In this document: in pieces, positions 26,955 to 35,856 of the stretch | Numbering within the stretch: position 1 is the stretch's first letter | Layout: every line of letters starts with the position of its first letter | Assembly (NCBI RefSeq): GCF_018613895.1 | Contig: NZ_JAGGPH010000015.1 | Coordinates: 20,683-84,682, forward strand | Origin: Curtobacterium sp. ISL-83 | GTDB lineage: Bacteria > Actinomycetota > Actinomycetes > Actinomycetales > Microbacteriaceae | Length of the DNA: 64,000 bases | Direction: 5' to 3' | The notes under the pieces: generated by a model | Database searches by the model: none | The model's input: the letters and a program-made list of their open reading frames with translations, nothing else | What the model was told of the DNA's origin: nothing | Program-made: the position numbers and the translations under genes

Positions 26955-27815
26955 TCATCGGTCGCACGACCCCCGCACTTCCTGTTGGATAAGCGCCACC
27001 GCGATCGCGTCGGCCACGCGTGGAGCCTTTGCGAGTGTGTGGACCGCGGCAGTGACTCCGGCCGCGTTGGCGATGACCGCCCCCGCCGCTCGGACCTCTC
27101 CGTTGATCCAGGTCGATGCCCCCTCGCGCTGCCAGCTCACGGTGCGAACGGGTTCGGCTCCAGGCTCGAGCGCCCAGTCGGCGTATCGACACAGATCGTC
27201 GAACGTGGACCAGACGCCGCCTGCCGCCGCGAACGACGACTCCCCGAGCGCCCACGGCCTGATCGCACGACCGAAGAGCTTCGGCACCACGCGCTCTTCT
27301 CGCGCAGGCACGAGCGCCGCAGAGGTGATGCCCGCCGGCTCGAGGACCTGTTGACGCACGGCGTCGAACCAATCGCCTCGCACCTCGTCGAGCACAGCGC
27401 CGAGGAGCGCGTACCCGAGGTTCGAGTAGACGAACCGGCCGCGGGCCGTGACCGGTATCGCGGCTGCCAGCTCGAGAGGAACACCGACGGCCCTTCGGTA
27501 CGGGTCGCCGAACAGGCCGTCACGCATCGTGGGCAGAAGTCGCGGCAGCCCGGAAGTGTGGTGGACCAGGTCCGCGACGGTCATCTCGTCGTCGGGCACA
27601 CCGGGGAGGTAGTGCACGACCGGCCGCTCGACCTCGAGGGTGAGACAAGCCGTCGTGCCCACGACTCCCTTCGTGATGCTCCCCCACTCGAGTATCGAAG
27701 AGGTAGCGTACGGCCCGCGAGGCTCACGGACGGTTCGCCAGCCGTCGCCTGCGCGAAGGCTGGCTCGCCAATGTCCAGATGTCGTCCGTGCATCTCGCAC
27801 GACGGCTCCGTCCAC
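26955..27815 (-). CDS. Serine hydrolase, beta-lactamase fold (class C-like)
   Basis: 286-residue beta-lactamase/transpeptidase-like protein with the catalytic Ser-x-x-Lys in GSITKG near residue 47, the Tyr-x-Asn in YSNLGY near 130 and HHTSGLP near 88. There is no signal peptide, so it is probably cytosolic and likely an esterase or peptidase rather than a drug-resistance enzyme. The segment between SITK and the YLPG motif is shorter than usual. Its GTG shares one base with the stop of the gene before it, so it belongs to the same operon as the secreted protein, PLDc_N, SdpI and CPBP genes. Confidence 0.75.
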   Translation of the reverse strand: MDGAVVRDARTTSGHWRASLRAGDGWRTVREPRGPYATSSILEWGSITKGVVGTTACLTLEVERPVVHYLPGVPDDEMTVADLVHHTSGLPRLLPTMRDGLFGDPYRRAVGVPLELAAAIPVTARGRFVYSNLGYALLGAVLDEVRGDWFDAVRQQVLEPAGITSAALVPAREERVVPKLFGRAIRPWALGESSFAAAGGVWSTFDDLCRYADWALEPGAEPVRTVSWQREGASTWINGEVRAAGAVIANAAGVTAAVHTLAKAPRVADAIAVALIQQEVRGSCDR

Positions 27816-28054
27816 TACGAGCCGAAGCCGTCATCGTTGGGCTCGATCGATCGTTCGCGCTGCCGTGCTGCGAACCACGTTGCCGGCCCCATGATGGGGA
27901 TGAAGAGGACGACGACCGTCCATGCGAGCAGACGGCGGCCAGAAGTCGAACTGGATTGGATCAGCGACAAGAACGCTGCGAGTGCGACCAACAGCGCAAC
28001 AACGGACACGGTCATCAGCACTCCGTCGAGCGCTGTCGGAACGAGTGGATTCAT
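27815..28054 (-). CDS. Small PLDc_N-like membrane protein
   Basis: 79-residue two-helix peptide: PTALDGVLMTVSVVALLVAL and LLAWTVVVLFIPIMGPATWF. The second helix has the PLDc_N (phospholipase D nuclease N-terminal) pattern, also seen in short membrane peptides next to bacteriocin immunity genes. ATG at 28054 gives the natural hydrophobic start; a longer reading to 28192 is arginine-rich and unlikely. It lies 31 bases behind the secreted-protein gene and touches the next gene by one base. Confidence 0.65.
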   Translation of the reverse strand: MNPLVPTALDGVLMTVSVVALLVALAAFLSLIQSSSTSGRRLLAWTVVVLFIPIMGPATWFAARQRERSIEPNDDGFGS

Positions 28055-28085
28055 CGTGTACTTCTCCGCCCGGGCATCATCTCGT

Positions 28086-28835
28086 TCACTCCCAGCGGTT
28101 GTACGTGATCGCGCCGTTTCCCTTGGCGCTGAGCCGCTGGACCGCGGAGTACGTGCTCCACGCGACCGTTCCCCATTGGGTAGGCACGCCACGCTTCACG
28201 ACGACCTTGCACTTCGCGGTGGCCTGTCCTCCGCTGATGTAGCCGCTGCTCTTGGAGGTCGTCACCTGAGTGAACGGCTGGACGTTCCTGACCACCGTGC
28301 ACGAGTAACCGAGCATCTTCCTCGCGGTAGTGCCGCTGTACTCGTACGACATCGAGACCTTCGTCTCGGTGAGCCTGATTCCAGCGAAGGCGAACCACTG
28401 CGTACCCCAGGACGACCGCGATGCCGCCCTCGTCCCGATCCCGAGGCCATCTTCGTTTTGCACGGCCCCCGACGGCTCCACCTCTCCCCACTCGAAGTCC
28501 CCGCTCGTGCGAACGGTCTCGGGGCCAAGCACCCTCTCGTCGGAGGCGGCAGTTGCGGCAGACGCAACAGCCGGATCCAAGAAGTACGAGGCGAGCTCGT
28601 GCCGTTGTTCACCGCTGAGGTGGTCGAAGGCCGCGACGTCCGACGAGGCTCCGGAAGCAACGAGGTCGGCTCGGATGGCCGACAACACTGCGGACGGCGT
28701 TCGCGGAGCGGCAACGTTGCTGGCGGCGGGCGGGGCGGCCGCGGCGCTGGCTGGTGCGGTACCAATCATGGAGGTGGCAACGACGGCGCACACTGCGCCG
28801 ATCGAGACAATCCGTCCGTAGGTCGGCTGCTTCAT
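28086..28835 (-). CDS. Secreted protein of unknown function, possible effector
   Basis: 249-residue preprotein with an N-terminal signal peptide (IVSIGAVCAVVATSMIGTAP then ASAAAA as the likely cleavage site). A helical region (TPSAVLSAIRADLVASGASS, LSGEQRHELASYFLDP) precedes a Gly/Ser/Thr-rich C-terminus of beta character, with a Cys pair in GYSCTVVRN and ATAKCKVVV. No family recognised. First gene of an operon with PLDc_N-like, beta-lactamase-like, SdpI and CPBP genes, so it may be a toxin or toxin precursor; this is an inference. The start at 28835 lies 5' of the signal peptide. Confidence 0.55.
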   Translation of the reverse strand: MKQPTYGRIVSIGAVCAVVATSMIGTAPASAAAAPPAASNVAAPRTPSAVLSAIRADLVASGASSDVAAFDHLSGEQRHELASYFLDPAVASAATAASDERVLGPETVRTSGDFEWGEVEPSGAVQNEDGLGIGTRAASRSSWGTQWFAFAGIRLTETKVSMSYEYSGTTARKMLGYSCTVVRNVQPFTQVTTSKSSGYISGGQATAKCKVVVKRGVPTQWGTVAWSTYSAVQRLSAKGNGAITYNRWE

Positions 28836-29149
28836 GAACCTTCCCCTCACTCTCCGGCCCCAACGCCGGGTCTCGTGGTCGGCAGCGTGCTGACAGTGAG
28901 CAGTCAACTCGTCGATACATCAGATACGCAACATTAGACGCGGGCCGCGCGTGTCGCCCAGGCTCGGCGAGAGAGCGTGCGGCCGTGCGCCGGGCATCGC
29001 CCGAGGGATGACAATGCTCGACATGCTTCAGCGCGAGAAGTTGGCGGAAGCTGCCTCCCCGTGACCGCCTGTCGCGATGCGCTTCCCCGCAGTCCGCCAG
29101 CCGCGTACAGTCCCAGCCAACGCACCACTGGCGGAAGATGGGGGACGCG

Positions 29150-30139
29150 ATGCGACTGATCACGGGGACGACACTGGTCGTCGCACTGGCAGCGGGAGCG
29201 CTGATCGGTCTCGCGCCACCAGCGACCGCGGCCGGATCGGGAACGATCACCGTGCAGCTCACGACGCTGGACGGCACCGCGATCCGGCTGGCGGACGTCG
29301 AACTCGCAGCGATCGGCGCTGACGCGGTCGTCGGGAACGCCACCACCGACGGCGACGGCACCGCGACGTTCACCGGCATCCCCGCGCCCGACACCGTCAC
29401 GGTGGCGACACGGCAGCTCCCGCCGCACGGCGACGAGACCTACACCCCCGGGCTCCGCTCGGACATCGAAGTCCGCAGTGGTTCGACGGTCTCGGTCACC
29501 CTGCCGCTCGTGATCGGCGCCACCGTGCAGGGCGAGGTGGTCGGCCCAACGGGACCCGCCGCAGGACGACTCATGTACGCATGGAACGAGGACACATCGC
29601 AGGTGTTCCGGACGACCTCGGACAGCACGGGCCAGTACCAGTTCGTCGGACTCAGCACCGGGAAGTACCGCATCGAGGCGTACGCTAGCGGAACTGCGTC
29701 GCCCGCGGTCTGGAAGACCCGGGTGTACCAGCAGCGCGGGACGCTCCCGGCTTCGCAGGTGACGTTGTCGCGGCATTACGCGCACAACGATTACGACCTG
29801 ACCGTCTACGCCGCCTCGGCTTCCCGCAACCCGTCGGGACAACTCAGTGGTGCGAGCGTCACCGTGACGAACGCGGCGACCGGAGCATCGTTCTCCACCC
29901 GGTTCTCCACGCTGCTCGACAACGAACAGACGGCGCAGTTTCAGATCCCGTCCGGGCAGTACTTGGTGGAGCTCCGCACGGCAGCGACATCCGCCACGCC
30001 CGCACAGGTGCTGTGGCTCGCACGACCCGGTGGCGTCTACCGATACGTCACCGACCGAGCACAGGCCGTCCCGGTGAAGGCCGTGTTCGGCGGTCACAAC
30101 TTCTGGGGCGGGTCGTTCTCGGAGACAGCATCGCGCTGA
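29150..30139 (+). CDS. Secreted carboxypeptidase-regulatory-like/SD-repeat-like protein
   Basis: 329-residue preprotein with signal peptide LVVALAAGALIGLAPPATAA. The mature part contains immunoglobulin-like beta modules (VQLTTLDGTAIRLADVELAA with DGDGTATFTGIPA, and VQGEVVGPTGPAAGRLMYAW with TTSDSTGQYQFVGLSTGKYR), typical of carboxypeptidase-regulatory-like or SD-repeat surface proteins. No sorting signal or membrane anchor at the C-terminus, so it is probably released. Starts at 29150 or 29138 are both possible. The 314-base gap to the divergent secreted-protein gene holds an AT-rich stretch near 28905-28935, possibly a promoter. Confidence 0.6.
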   Translation: MRLITGTTLVVALAAGALIGLAPPATAAGSGTITVQLTTLDGTAIRLADVELAAIGADAVVGNATTDGDGTATFTGIPAPDTVTVATRQLPPHGDETYTPGLRSDIEVRSGSTVSVTLPLVIGATVQGEVVGPTGPAAGRLMYAWNEDTSQVFRTTSDSTGQYQFVGLSTGKYRIEAYASGTASPAVWKTRVYQQRGTLPASQVTLSRHYAHNDYDLTVYAASASRNPSGQLSGASVTVTNAATGASFSTRFSTLLDNEQTAQFQIPSGQYLVELRTAATSATPAQVLWLARPGGVYRYVTDRAQAVPVKAVFGGHNFWGGSFSETASR

Positions 30140-30215
30140 GTGCCCCGTGAAGCCCTCGGGCTCGCCTCACGACCCCTGACACAGACGGGTCAGCCCTGGA
30201 GCGTTGACTACTCAC

Positions 30216-30641
30216 ATGATCACCAAGAGCAAGATTCACGAGGTCGAGAACGCGCCCGTCCGAGACCGCGACGGCGCGTCGGTCGGCAAGGTCGCGCAGG
30301 TGTTCCCCTCCGACGACGACGGCAGCGCCGCGTTCGTCAGCGTCGCGACAGGGCTGCTCGGGAGTCACCACACGCTCGTCCCGGTCGAGGATGCCACGTT
30401 CGACGGCACGGACCTGCACGTCGGGTACGCGAAGAGCGCGATCAAGGGCGCGCCCTCCCCCGGAGCAGGGAACACCTTGTCCGTCACCGAGGCGAGCGCC
30501 GTCCGCAAGCACTTCGGGCTGTCGCCCGCCGGCAAGGCGACCGGCGATATGGGCGACCCGCACGAGAACCTCGACCAGGCGGGCACCGGCCCGGCGGGCG
30601 CGGACGACACCGAGGGTGCGGGAACGACGCCACCTGCGTGA
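30216..30641 (+). CDS. PRC-barrel domain protein
   Basis: 141-residue protein with an N-terminal PRC-barrel: VENAPVRDRDGASVGKVAQV, then FVSVATGLLGSHHTLVPVED, FDGTDLHVGYAKSAIKGAP, and a disordered Gly/Asp-rich tail. PRC-barrel proteins bind RNA, photosynthetic centres or stress components; in actinobacteria short versions are common and uncharacterised. ATG at 30216 or TTG at 30204 (with GGAG close upstream) are both possible; I favour ATG. A terminator-like hairpin follows. Confidence 0.75.
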   Translation: MITKSKIHEVENAPVRDRDGASVGKVAQVFPSDDDGSAAFVSVATGLLGSHHTLVPVEDATFDGTDLHVGYAKSAIKGAPSPGAGNTLSVTEASAVRKHFGLSPAGKATGDMGDPHENLDQAGTGPAGADDTEGAGTTPPA

Positions 30642-30678
30642 GCGCTTCTGGGGCTCGCGCTGTCACGCCCGCTGGATA

Positions 30679-30707
30679 CGCGCCTCCAGACCCGGACTGG
30701 AGGCGCG
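30679..30707. terminator. CGCGCCTCCAG hairpin (terminator-like, GGAGGC family)
   Basis: An 11-bp perfect stem (CGCGCCTCCAG with CTGGAGGCGCG, 7-base loop) lies 38 bases behind the PRC-barrel stop and between it and the converging TetR remnant. Confidence 0.7.
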
Positions 30708-30765
30708 GCAGTCGTCCGCCCCGCCGGTCACGTCGGCGCAGTGTCACCCTGGAGCGTGACCACGC

Positions 30766-31115
30766 TCAGTCCCAGGGGCGGTCCGTGGTGCGGAGGTGTT
30801 CCTCGCCGAGCGGCGTGATCGGCAGGGCAGCGAGGCTCGCGATCCCCACCTGCAGGAGCGCCGCGCGCGAGGTGCCGACGCGTCCGATTGCGCCCATCCC
30901 CTCGACGACCGCACAGAAGTAGGCGCCTAGCGCCGCCGCGGCGGCGGCGTCAGCCTCGACCTCGCCGGCCACCTGCGCATCGACGATGCAGGCCGTGCAG
31001 CCCGCGCGGATGGTGTCGAGGGCTTCGGGGAACGGTGGCGGCGATCTCGGGGTCACGGGCCGACCGCTCCATCGCCGCGCGAGCAGCAGCGAAGGTGTCA
31101 CACGGCCCAGCACGG
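30766..31115 (-). pseudogene. TetR regulator remnant, N-terminally truncated and frameshifted
   Basis: The translated fragment TIRAGCTACIVDAQVAGEVE, then LGAYFCAVVEGMGAIGRVGT, is a typical TetR C-terminal ligand domain. The preceding family-like sequence AARAAMERSARDPEIAATV is in a different frame; the shift falls near the GGGG run at 31027-31030. No DNA-binding helix-turn-helix is present, as homology ends near 31115 where the AT-richer reverse transcriptase island begins. So the gene was broken and has since decayed, possibly by arrival of the island. Confidence 0.65.
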
Positions 31116-31294
31116 GCCCCCAACGGTTGCAACCACCCTTGTAACCGCGCTAAGACGAGCAGATGGCCGTCTACAGATCGTCCCCTCCTCGACCAACAGC
31201 GATAAGACCGACCTCGTCTGAGTAAGAGTGGAAAAGTGCGTCGGGGCCTCCGCCGATTAACTACTGGCTGGACGCAACGGAACAGAACCGGCCG

Positions 31295-31412
31295 TGGCGA
31301 GGTTCTTGTGACTGCTGACCGACGGTCGCAGCCACAAGAACCCGGGGAGGAGTCTCTCGGGTACCTCCCGACGCCGGTGTGTGCATCCCGAAGGATGTCC
31401 CGAGAGGCGCAG
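31295..31412 (-). ncRNA. Candidate DRT3 non-coding RNA with single-stranded CACACAC tract
   Basis: Begins within three bases of the drt3b stop on the same strand. Read 5' to 3' on the minus strand: an 8-bp outer stem CTCTCGGG/CCCGAGAG (31399-31406 with 31354-31361) encloses a CATCC-TTCG-GGATG hairpin with UUCG tetraloop (31384-31397), directly followed by the unpaired CACACAC (31377-31383). Next comes a long hairpin (31301-31342): GGTTCTTGTG/CACAAGAACC with inner CTGC/GCAG and GACC/GGTC. A GGGAGG in the first loop can also pair with CCTCCC downstream (31364-31369 with 31345-31350), possibly a pseudoknot. DRT3 systems are reported to carry an ncRNA; an AC-repeat is what a template for GT-repeat DNA would need. 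Ends are estimates. Confidence 0.6.
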
Positions 31413-31414
31413 AT

Positions 31415-33445
31415 TCAGTATACGTCATAAATCCGCTTCGACTGAAGAGTCGTATAAAGATCGAAGGACCACCAATCCACAAGCCCGGCCCCCGACGAAG
31501 CCAACTCCTCGACTATAGATGCGCTGGGCATTGTGGAGCCCACGCGGAGCAAGTCAGCACGCGATTCCGCCGAAATGTGTGGACAGTTGAAGAGACTCAG
31601 TGAGGCTAGCGCAACCGTGCCATCTTTGGTCGCGCTCACTGGTAACGCCGCGATCCAATCAGCAATCAGACGGCGCGCTTCGTCATGACCCGGTTGATCA
31701 CCGATGTGCCGAAGAAGTGGAACCGCATTCAGCAATGACACACCCTCCGATTCAATTCCGGTCACGCGCAGCAATTCTTCTCCATCGAGAGAACCGATCG
31801 CCCCGAGCGAAGTCAGGCACTCAACGAGAAGCATTTGCTCAACTCCGCCACGATCGCCTTGCCCAAAGCGACGAAGCTGAAGAACAAGTTCCCTGACCAA
31901 CGTTCCGTGAGCGGCCTCACGGCGGTCGATCGCGACATCCCTCAGCGAGTAGAAGGCCTGGACGGTGGTGACAATACGTCCAAGTTTTACGCCAGGGCTT
32001 GCTCGCCGCGACCCCGCATAGACGAAAAACGCCAGCTCGACCAGTTCGCCAATTGCTCGATCGACTAGTCGCTGACGCTCCCAAACGGGCTCCTCGCGGA
32101 CGTTCTCGGCACCATTCTCAAAATAGGACGCTGCTCCCACCAGCCGGTCGACCGCACGCTCGACCCGCGTAAGAGCAAAATTGGCGAGGTCCGCAGGGTC
32201 TGCTTCGGTATCAATTAGGACACGCTTATACTCGGCGACCATGCGTGCCGCGGAGATAGCCCAAGGCCTGCCATCACGGTGAGGTTCGGCGTGTTCCGGA
32301 ACATCGATTAGGAGGCGCAACCTTTCCTTAGCCACAGACAACGGCGAGAGCCAAGGAGTCTCCGCCGATTCGCCCTTCGCGGCATTCAGATGCAGCTTAA
32401 AAGCCCGCAACTCGTCCTCGAGGACATCGACAACCAGCCGTTCTCGATCACGGTTCGCCAAAAAAATGAAATAGTCGTCGACATAGCGGAGAACTTCGTA
32501 GTCGCGGCCAGAAATCAAGTCGTGTTGCCGGAGCCGTCGCTCAACGTTGTGGTCAACTCGCTGAAGAACTAACTCTGCGAATACCCGTGCATACTCGGAG
32601 CCAATCAATATACCCGACGTCTCGTCGTGATTTTGCGACTGCAGGAGGCTATCGAAAACAGCCCCAATTGAGTCGGCATCACGCCCAGCACGAAGATTGT
32701 CCTTTACTAGGTCACGCCCACTTGTAGCCCAGGCCACAGAATGAGTATAAATCGAGTCGAAGCATTTAGTTATATCCGCCTTGATCAGATATCCATATTT
32801 GCGCTCTAGGGATCTATATTCGCTTGACTCGTAAAACTGATGGATATTCGTGAACCGGTCATAGGTGAAGTAGGAGCGCACAACTACATCGGAACGACCG
32901 TGCTTCTCGACCTCGCGACGATCAGCATAGCCGCCATCGGAAACAGCAAACAACCAATCACGGTAGATCCCAACTCGAGCAATCGACTTGGGTCGACGCA
33001 GCGAAAAACGACTTCGCGATGAATGATGGAGGACTAGCGGGCCAAAGCGGGAATAAAAGTCAACGACATCTAGCTGCGATCGGGGGTGAGCAACTGCGAG
33101 CTGACGCCGCGAGCCCTGTTTGTGCCGGATGGAGAATTTGAACGGCACTGTCTGTGCGTAACGCTTCGACGGTGCGATCACGAGTCGATGCCGGCCACTG
33201 TGATCAACAGACGCCGCATCCACTCTAACTTCTTCACCAAAAACAATTGATAGGATCGCCCGATTCCCTTGCGTTAGACGCCGACCCCAATAGACGCCTG
33301 ACTCGTCACGAACAAGGCCGATCGAGTTCAGGAATTTGAAAAGGCCCAGGTTCGAAAACGATGGCGGGAGTTCGTACGGCAGAACGTCAGACAAGAGAAC
33401 CCGATACGAGCTCGACGGTAGCGCCCGCCGGAAGCGTTTATTCAC
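31415..33445 (-). CDS. drt3b: Defence-associated reverse transcriptase Drt3b (UG8-like)
   Basis: 676-residue reverse transcriptase. Catalytic Asp positions: motif A LIKADITKCFDSIY (Asp224), motif C RYVDDYFIF (residues 320-328), and motif B-like SGILIGSEYARVFAELVLQR between them. The ~220 N-terminal residues and the helical C-terminal ~320 residues are outside the RT core. The size and tandem position behind a ~430-residue RT match the UG3+UG8 pair called DRT type 3, a phage-defence system. Codons such as ATA and TTA and the lower GC differ from neighbours, pointing to transfer. The GTG start overlaps the drt3a stop by 8 bases. Class is by motif and layout; no alignment was run. Confidence 0.72.
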   Translation of the reverse strand: MNKRFRRALPSSSYRVLLSDVLPYELPPSFSNLGLFKFLNSIGLVRDESGVYWGRRLTQGNRAILSIVFGEEVRVDAASVDHSGRHRLVIAPSKRYAQTVPFKFSIRHKQGSRRQLAVAHPRSQLDVVDFYSRFGPLVLHHSSRSRFSLRRPKSIARVGIYRDWLFAVSDGGYADRREVEKHGRSDVVVRSYFTYDRFTNIHQFYESSEYRSLERKYGYLIKADITKCFDSIYTHSVAWATSGRDLVKDNLRAGRDADSIGAVFDSLLQSQNHDETSGILIGSEYARVFAELVLQRVDHNVERRLRQHDLISGRDYEVLRYVDDYFIFLANRDRERLVVDVLEDELRAFKLHLNAAKGESAETPWLSPLSVAKERLRLLIDVPEHAEPHRDGRPWAISAARMVAEYKRVLIDTEADPADLANFALTRVERAVDRLVGAASYFENGAENVREEPVWERQRLVDRAIGELVELAFFVYAGSRRASPGVKLGRIVTTVQAFYSLRDVAIDRREAAHGTLVRELVLQLRRFGQGDRGGVEQMLLVECLTSLGAIGSLDGEELLRVTGIESEGVSLLNAVPLLRHIGDQPGHDEARRLIADWIAALPVSATKDGTVALASLSLFNCPHISAESRADLLRVGSTMPSASIVEELASSGAGLVDWWSFDLYTTLQSKRIYDVY

Positions 33446-34727
33446 CCCAGGCGGCCTTCATGTCATGCAGCTTCGCCGTGGAGAATTTGTGGAATCGACG
33501 ACTTTCGAAACCTTCCACGAACGACATCCCGCGAAGAACAGTCTCAACCCGCGGACTAACCCCTGACTTCGTGATCAAGTGATTGTAGTACTTGTCTAAT
33601 CCACGAAGTTGATCTAGATTCGTAATCTCTTTATTGGAGAAAAACACTCCAATCATGGCTTGCCTCTTATTGTAATGCAGGCGCGTATTACCACTTAGTA
33701 GCTTGACTCGGTCGAGCAGGAGCCCGTCCTCTTTTGTCTTCGCCCGCACATCGAAGGTTCGCCGCAACCGATGACGTATCCGCTCTAACCTCTTATAGGA
33801 GATTCGAATCGTGGGTCCGCTTTGCCCTGAAACGAGTTCGTATCCGAGATACTCGACCGCCCCGTGCCAACGACCGCGGGAGATTCGCGTTAACGAGGTC
33901 TTAGCCGGATTTGCTTCGAGCCCCTTTGCCACCAGCTTTTCTTCCAACTCGCGTTGGACTTGCTGACCTTTGCTTACCTTCGTTTGACGCTCGCCCGAGA
34001 CAACCAGGATGTCGTCCACATACCGGATGTGGAGCAAGTGTTCTCCGGATTTACGGAGCCATTCATCAACGTCCGCAAGATAAAGCTCCGCGAGTTCGCT
34101 TCCCAGAGCAGTACCCCGAGGAACGCCGGTCTTCGACCCGGAGAGATTCGAGAATTCCTCCAAGAACAAGTCTAAGATTCGCGAGAGGGTCGGATCTAGA
34201 AGCATACTCTGCGCAATTGCTGATTTGAGTTGATCGTGAGGAATCGACTCGAAATAGGCGCGCAGATCCGTTCGTAGAACTGATTTGGGCAATGGATCAG
34301 TGAGAGACCGCATTACTTGTTGCACCGCAATGCTTCGGTCAGCGACAGAACCAATTGATCGATTGCGAATCCGGGCCGTAATCACCCGCTCGAGGAAGAA
34401 TATCTCCGGAGACTTCGGCAGAGCAAAGCACTGTTTCTTGCCGACTATTGGCCCCCGGTGAAGGTCCCACGAAAAAGTCGGATCGACGACAAGCGCCCGT
34501 AACTTCTCACTCAGCTGGAACAGAAACACTTCTAGCTGAATCTCCCACTCATCACGAAGTTTAGCTAGGAGGACTTCGTCCTTCACCTTGCGCGCATTTT
34601 GAATTTTTTTGTAGAGCGGCTTCAAGGGAGGAGCGAAGGACAAAACATCGCGCCCCTTACGCGTCTCAAGCTCCCATAATCTACGCAAATTAGCGGTTGC
34701 GAAGTCCGCGGCTACTAGCTGGCTCAT
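33438..34727 (-). CDS. drt3a: Defence-associated reverse transcriptase Drt3a (UG3-like)
   Basis: 429-residue reverse transcriptase. RT motifs are in order: ALPKSPEIFFLERVITARI, motif A VLRTDLRAYFESIPHD (Asp154), motif B TGVPRGTALGSELAELYL (200-217), motif C HIRYVDDILVVS (Asp238, Asp239), then LEANPAKTSLTRISRGRWHG. There is no maturase, endonuclease or retron-type primer-binding region. The neighbouring larger RT makes a DRT3 pair the best reading. Only 26 bases separate it from nrdF on the same strand, so it may be read through from the nrd operon; only a weak GGGGGA precedes the ATG. AT-richer than the host. Confidence 0.72.
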   Translation of the reverse strand: MSQLVAADFATANLRRLWELETRKGRDVLSFAPPLKPLYKKIQNARKVKDEVLLAKLRDEWEIQLEVFLFQLSEKLRALVVDPTFSWDLHRGPIVGKKQCFALPKSPEIFFLERVITARIRNRSIGSVADRSIAVQQVMRSLTDPLPKSVLRTDLRAYFESIPHDQLKSAIAQSMLLDPTLSRILDLFLEEFSNLSGSKTGVPRGTALGSELAELYLADVDEWLRKSGEHLLHIRYVDDILVVSGERQTKVSKGQQVQRELEEKLVAKGLEANPAKTSLTRISRGRWHGAVEYLGYELVSGQSGPTIRISYKRLERIRHRLRRTFDVRAKTKEDGLLLDRVKLLSGNTRLHYNKRQAMIGVFFSNKEITNLDQLRGLDKYYNHLITKSGVSPRVETVLRGMSFVEGFESRRFHKFSTAKLHDMKAAWGE

Positions 34728-34753
34728 CTTCTGTCCCCCACCGAATCACCGGA

Positions 34754-35818
<1,065 letters not shown>

Positions 35819-35856
35819 TCAGCGACCAGCCCGCAGCATGCGCGACGCCGAAGGCG

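Noticed and set aside
26955..27815. Beta-lactam resistance gene
   Set aside because: It has SxxK and YxN, but no signal peptide and it sits in an unrelated operon; esterase or peptidase is more likely.
28086..28907. Secreted protein as lactococcin 972-type bacteriocin
   Set aside because: A few WGT/WSTY patterns are reminiscent, but length and cysteine content differ, so only an unnamed secreted protein is reported.
31415..34727. Retron, group II intron or diversity-generating retroelement
   Set aside because: No maturase or HNH region, no intron domain V-like end, no template/variable repeat pair, and two RTs in tandem; DRT3 fits better.
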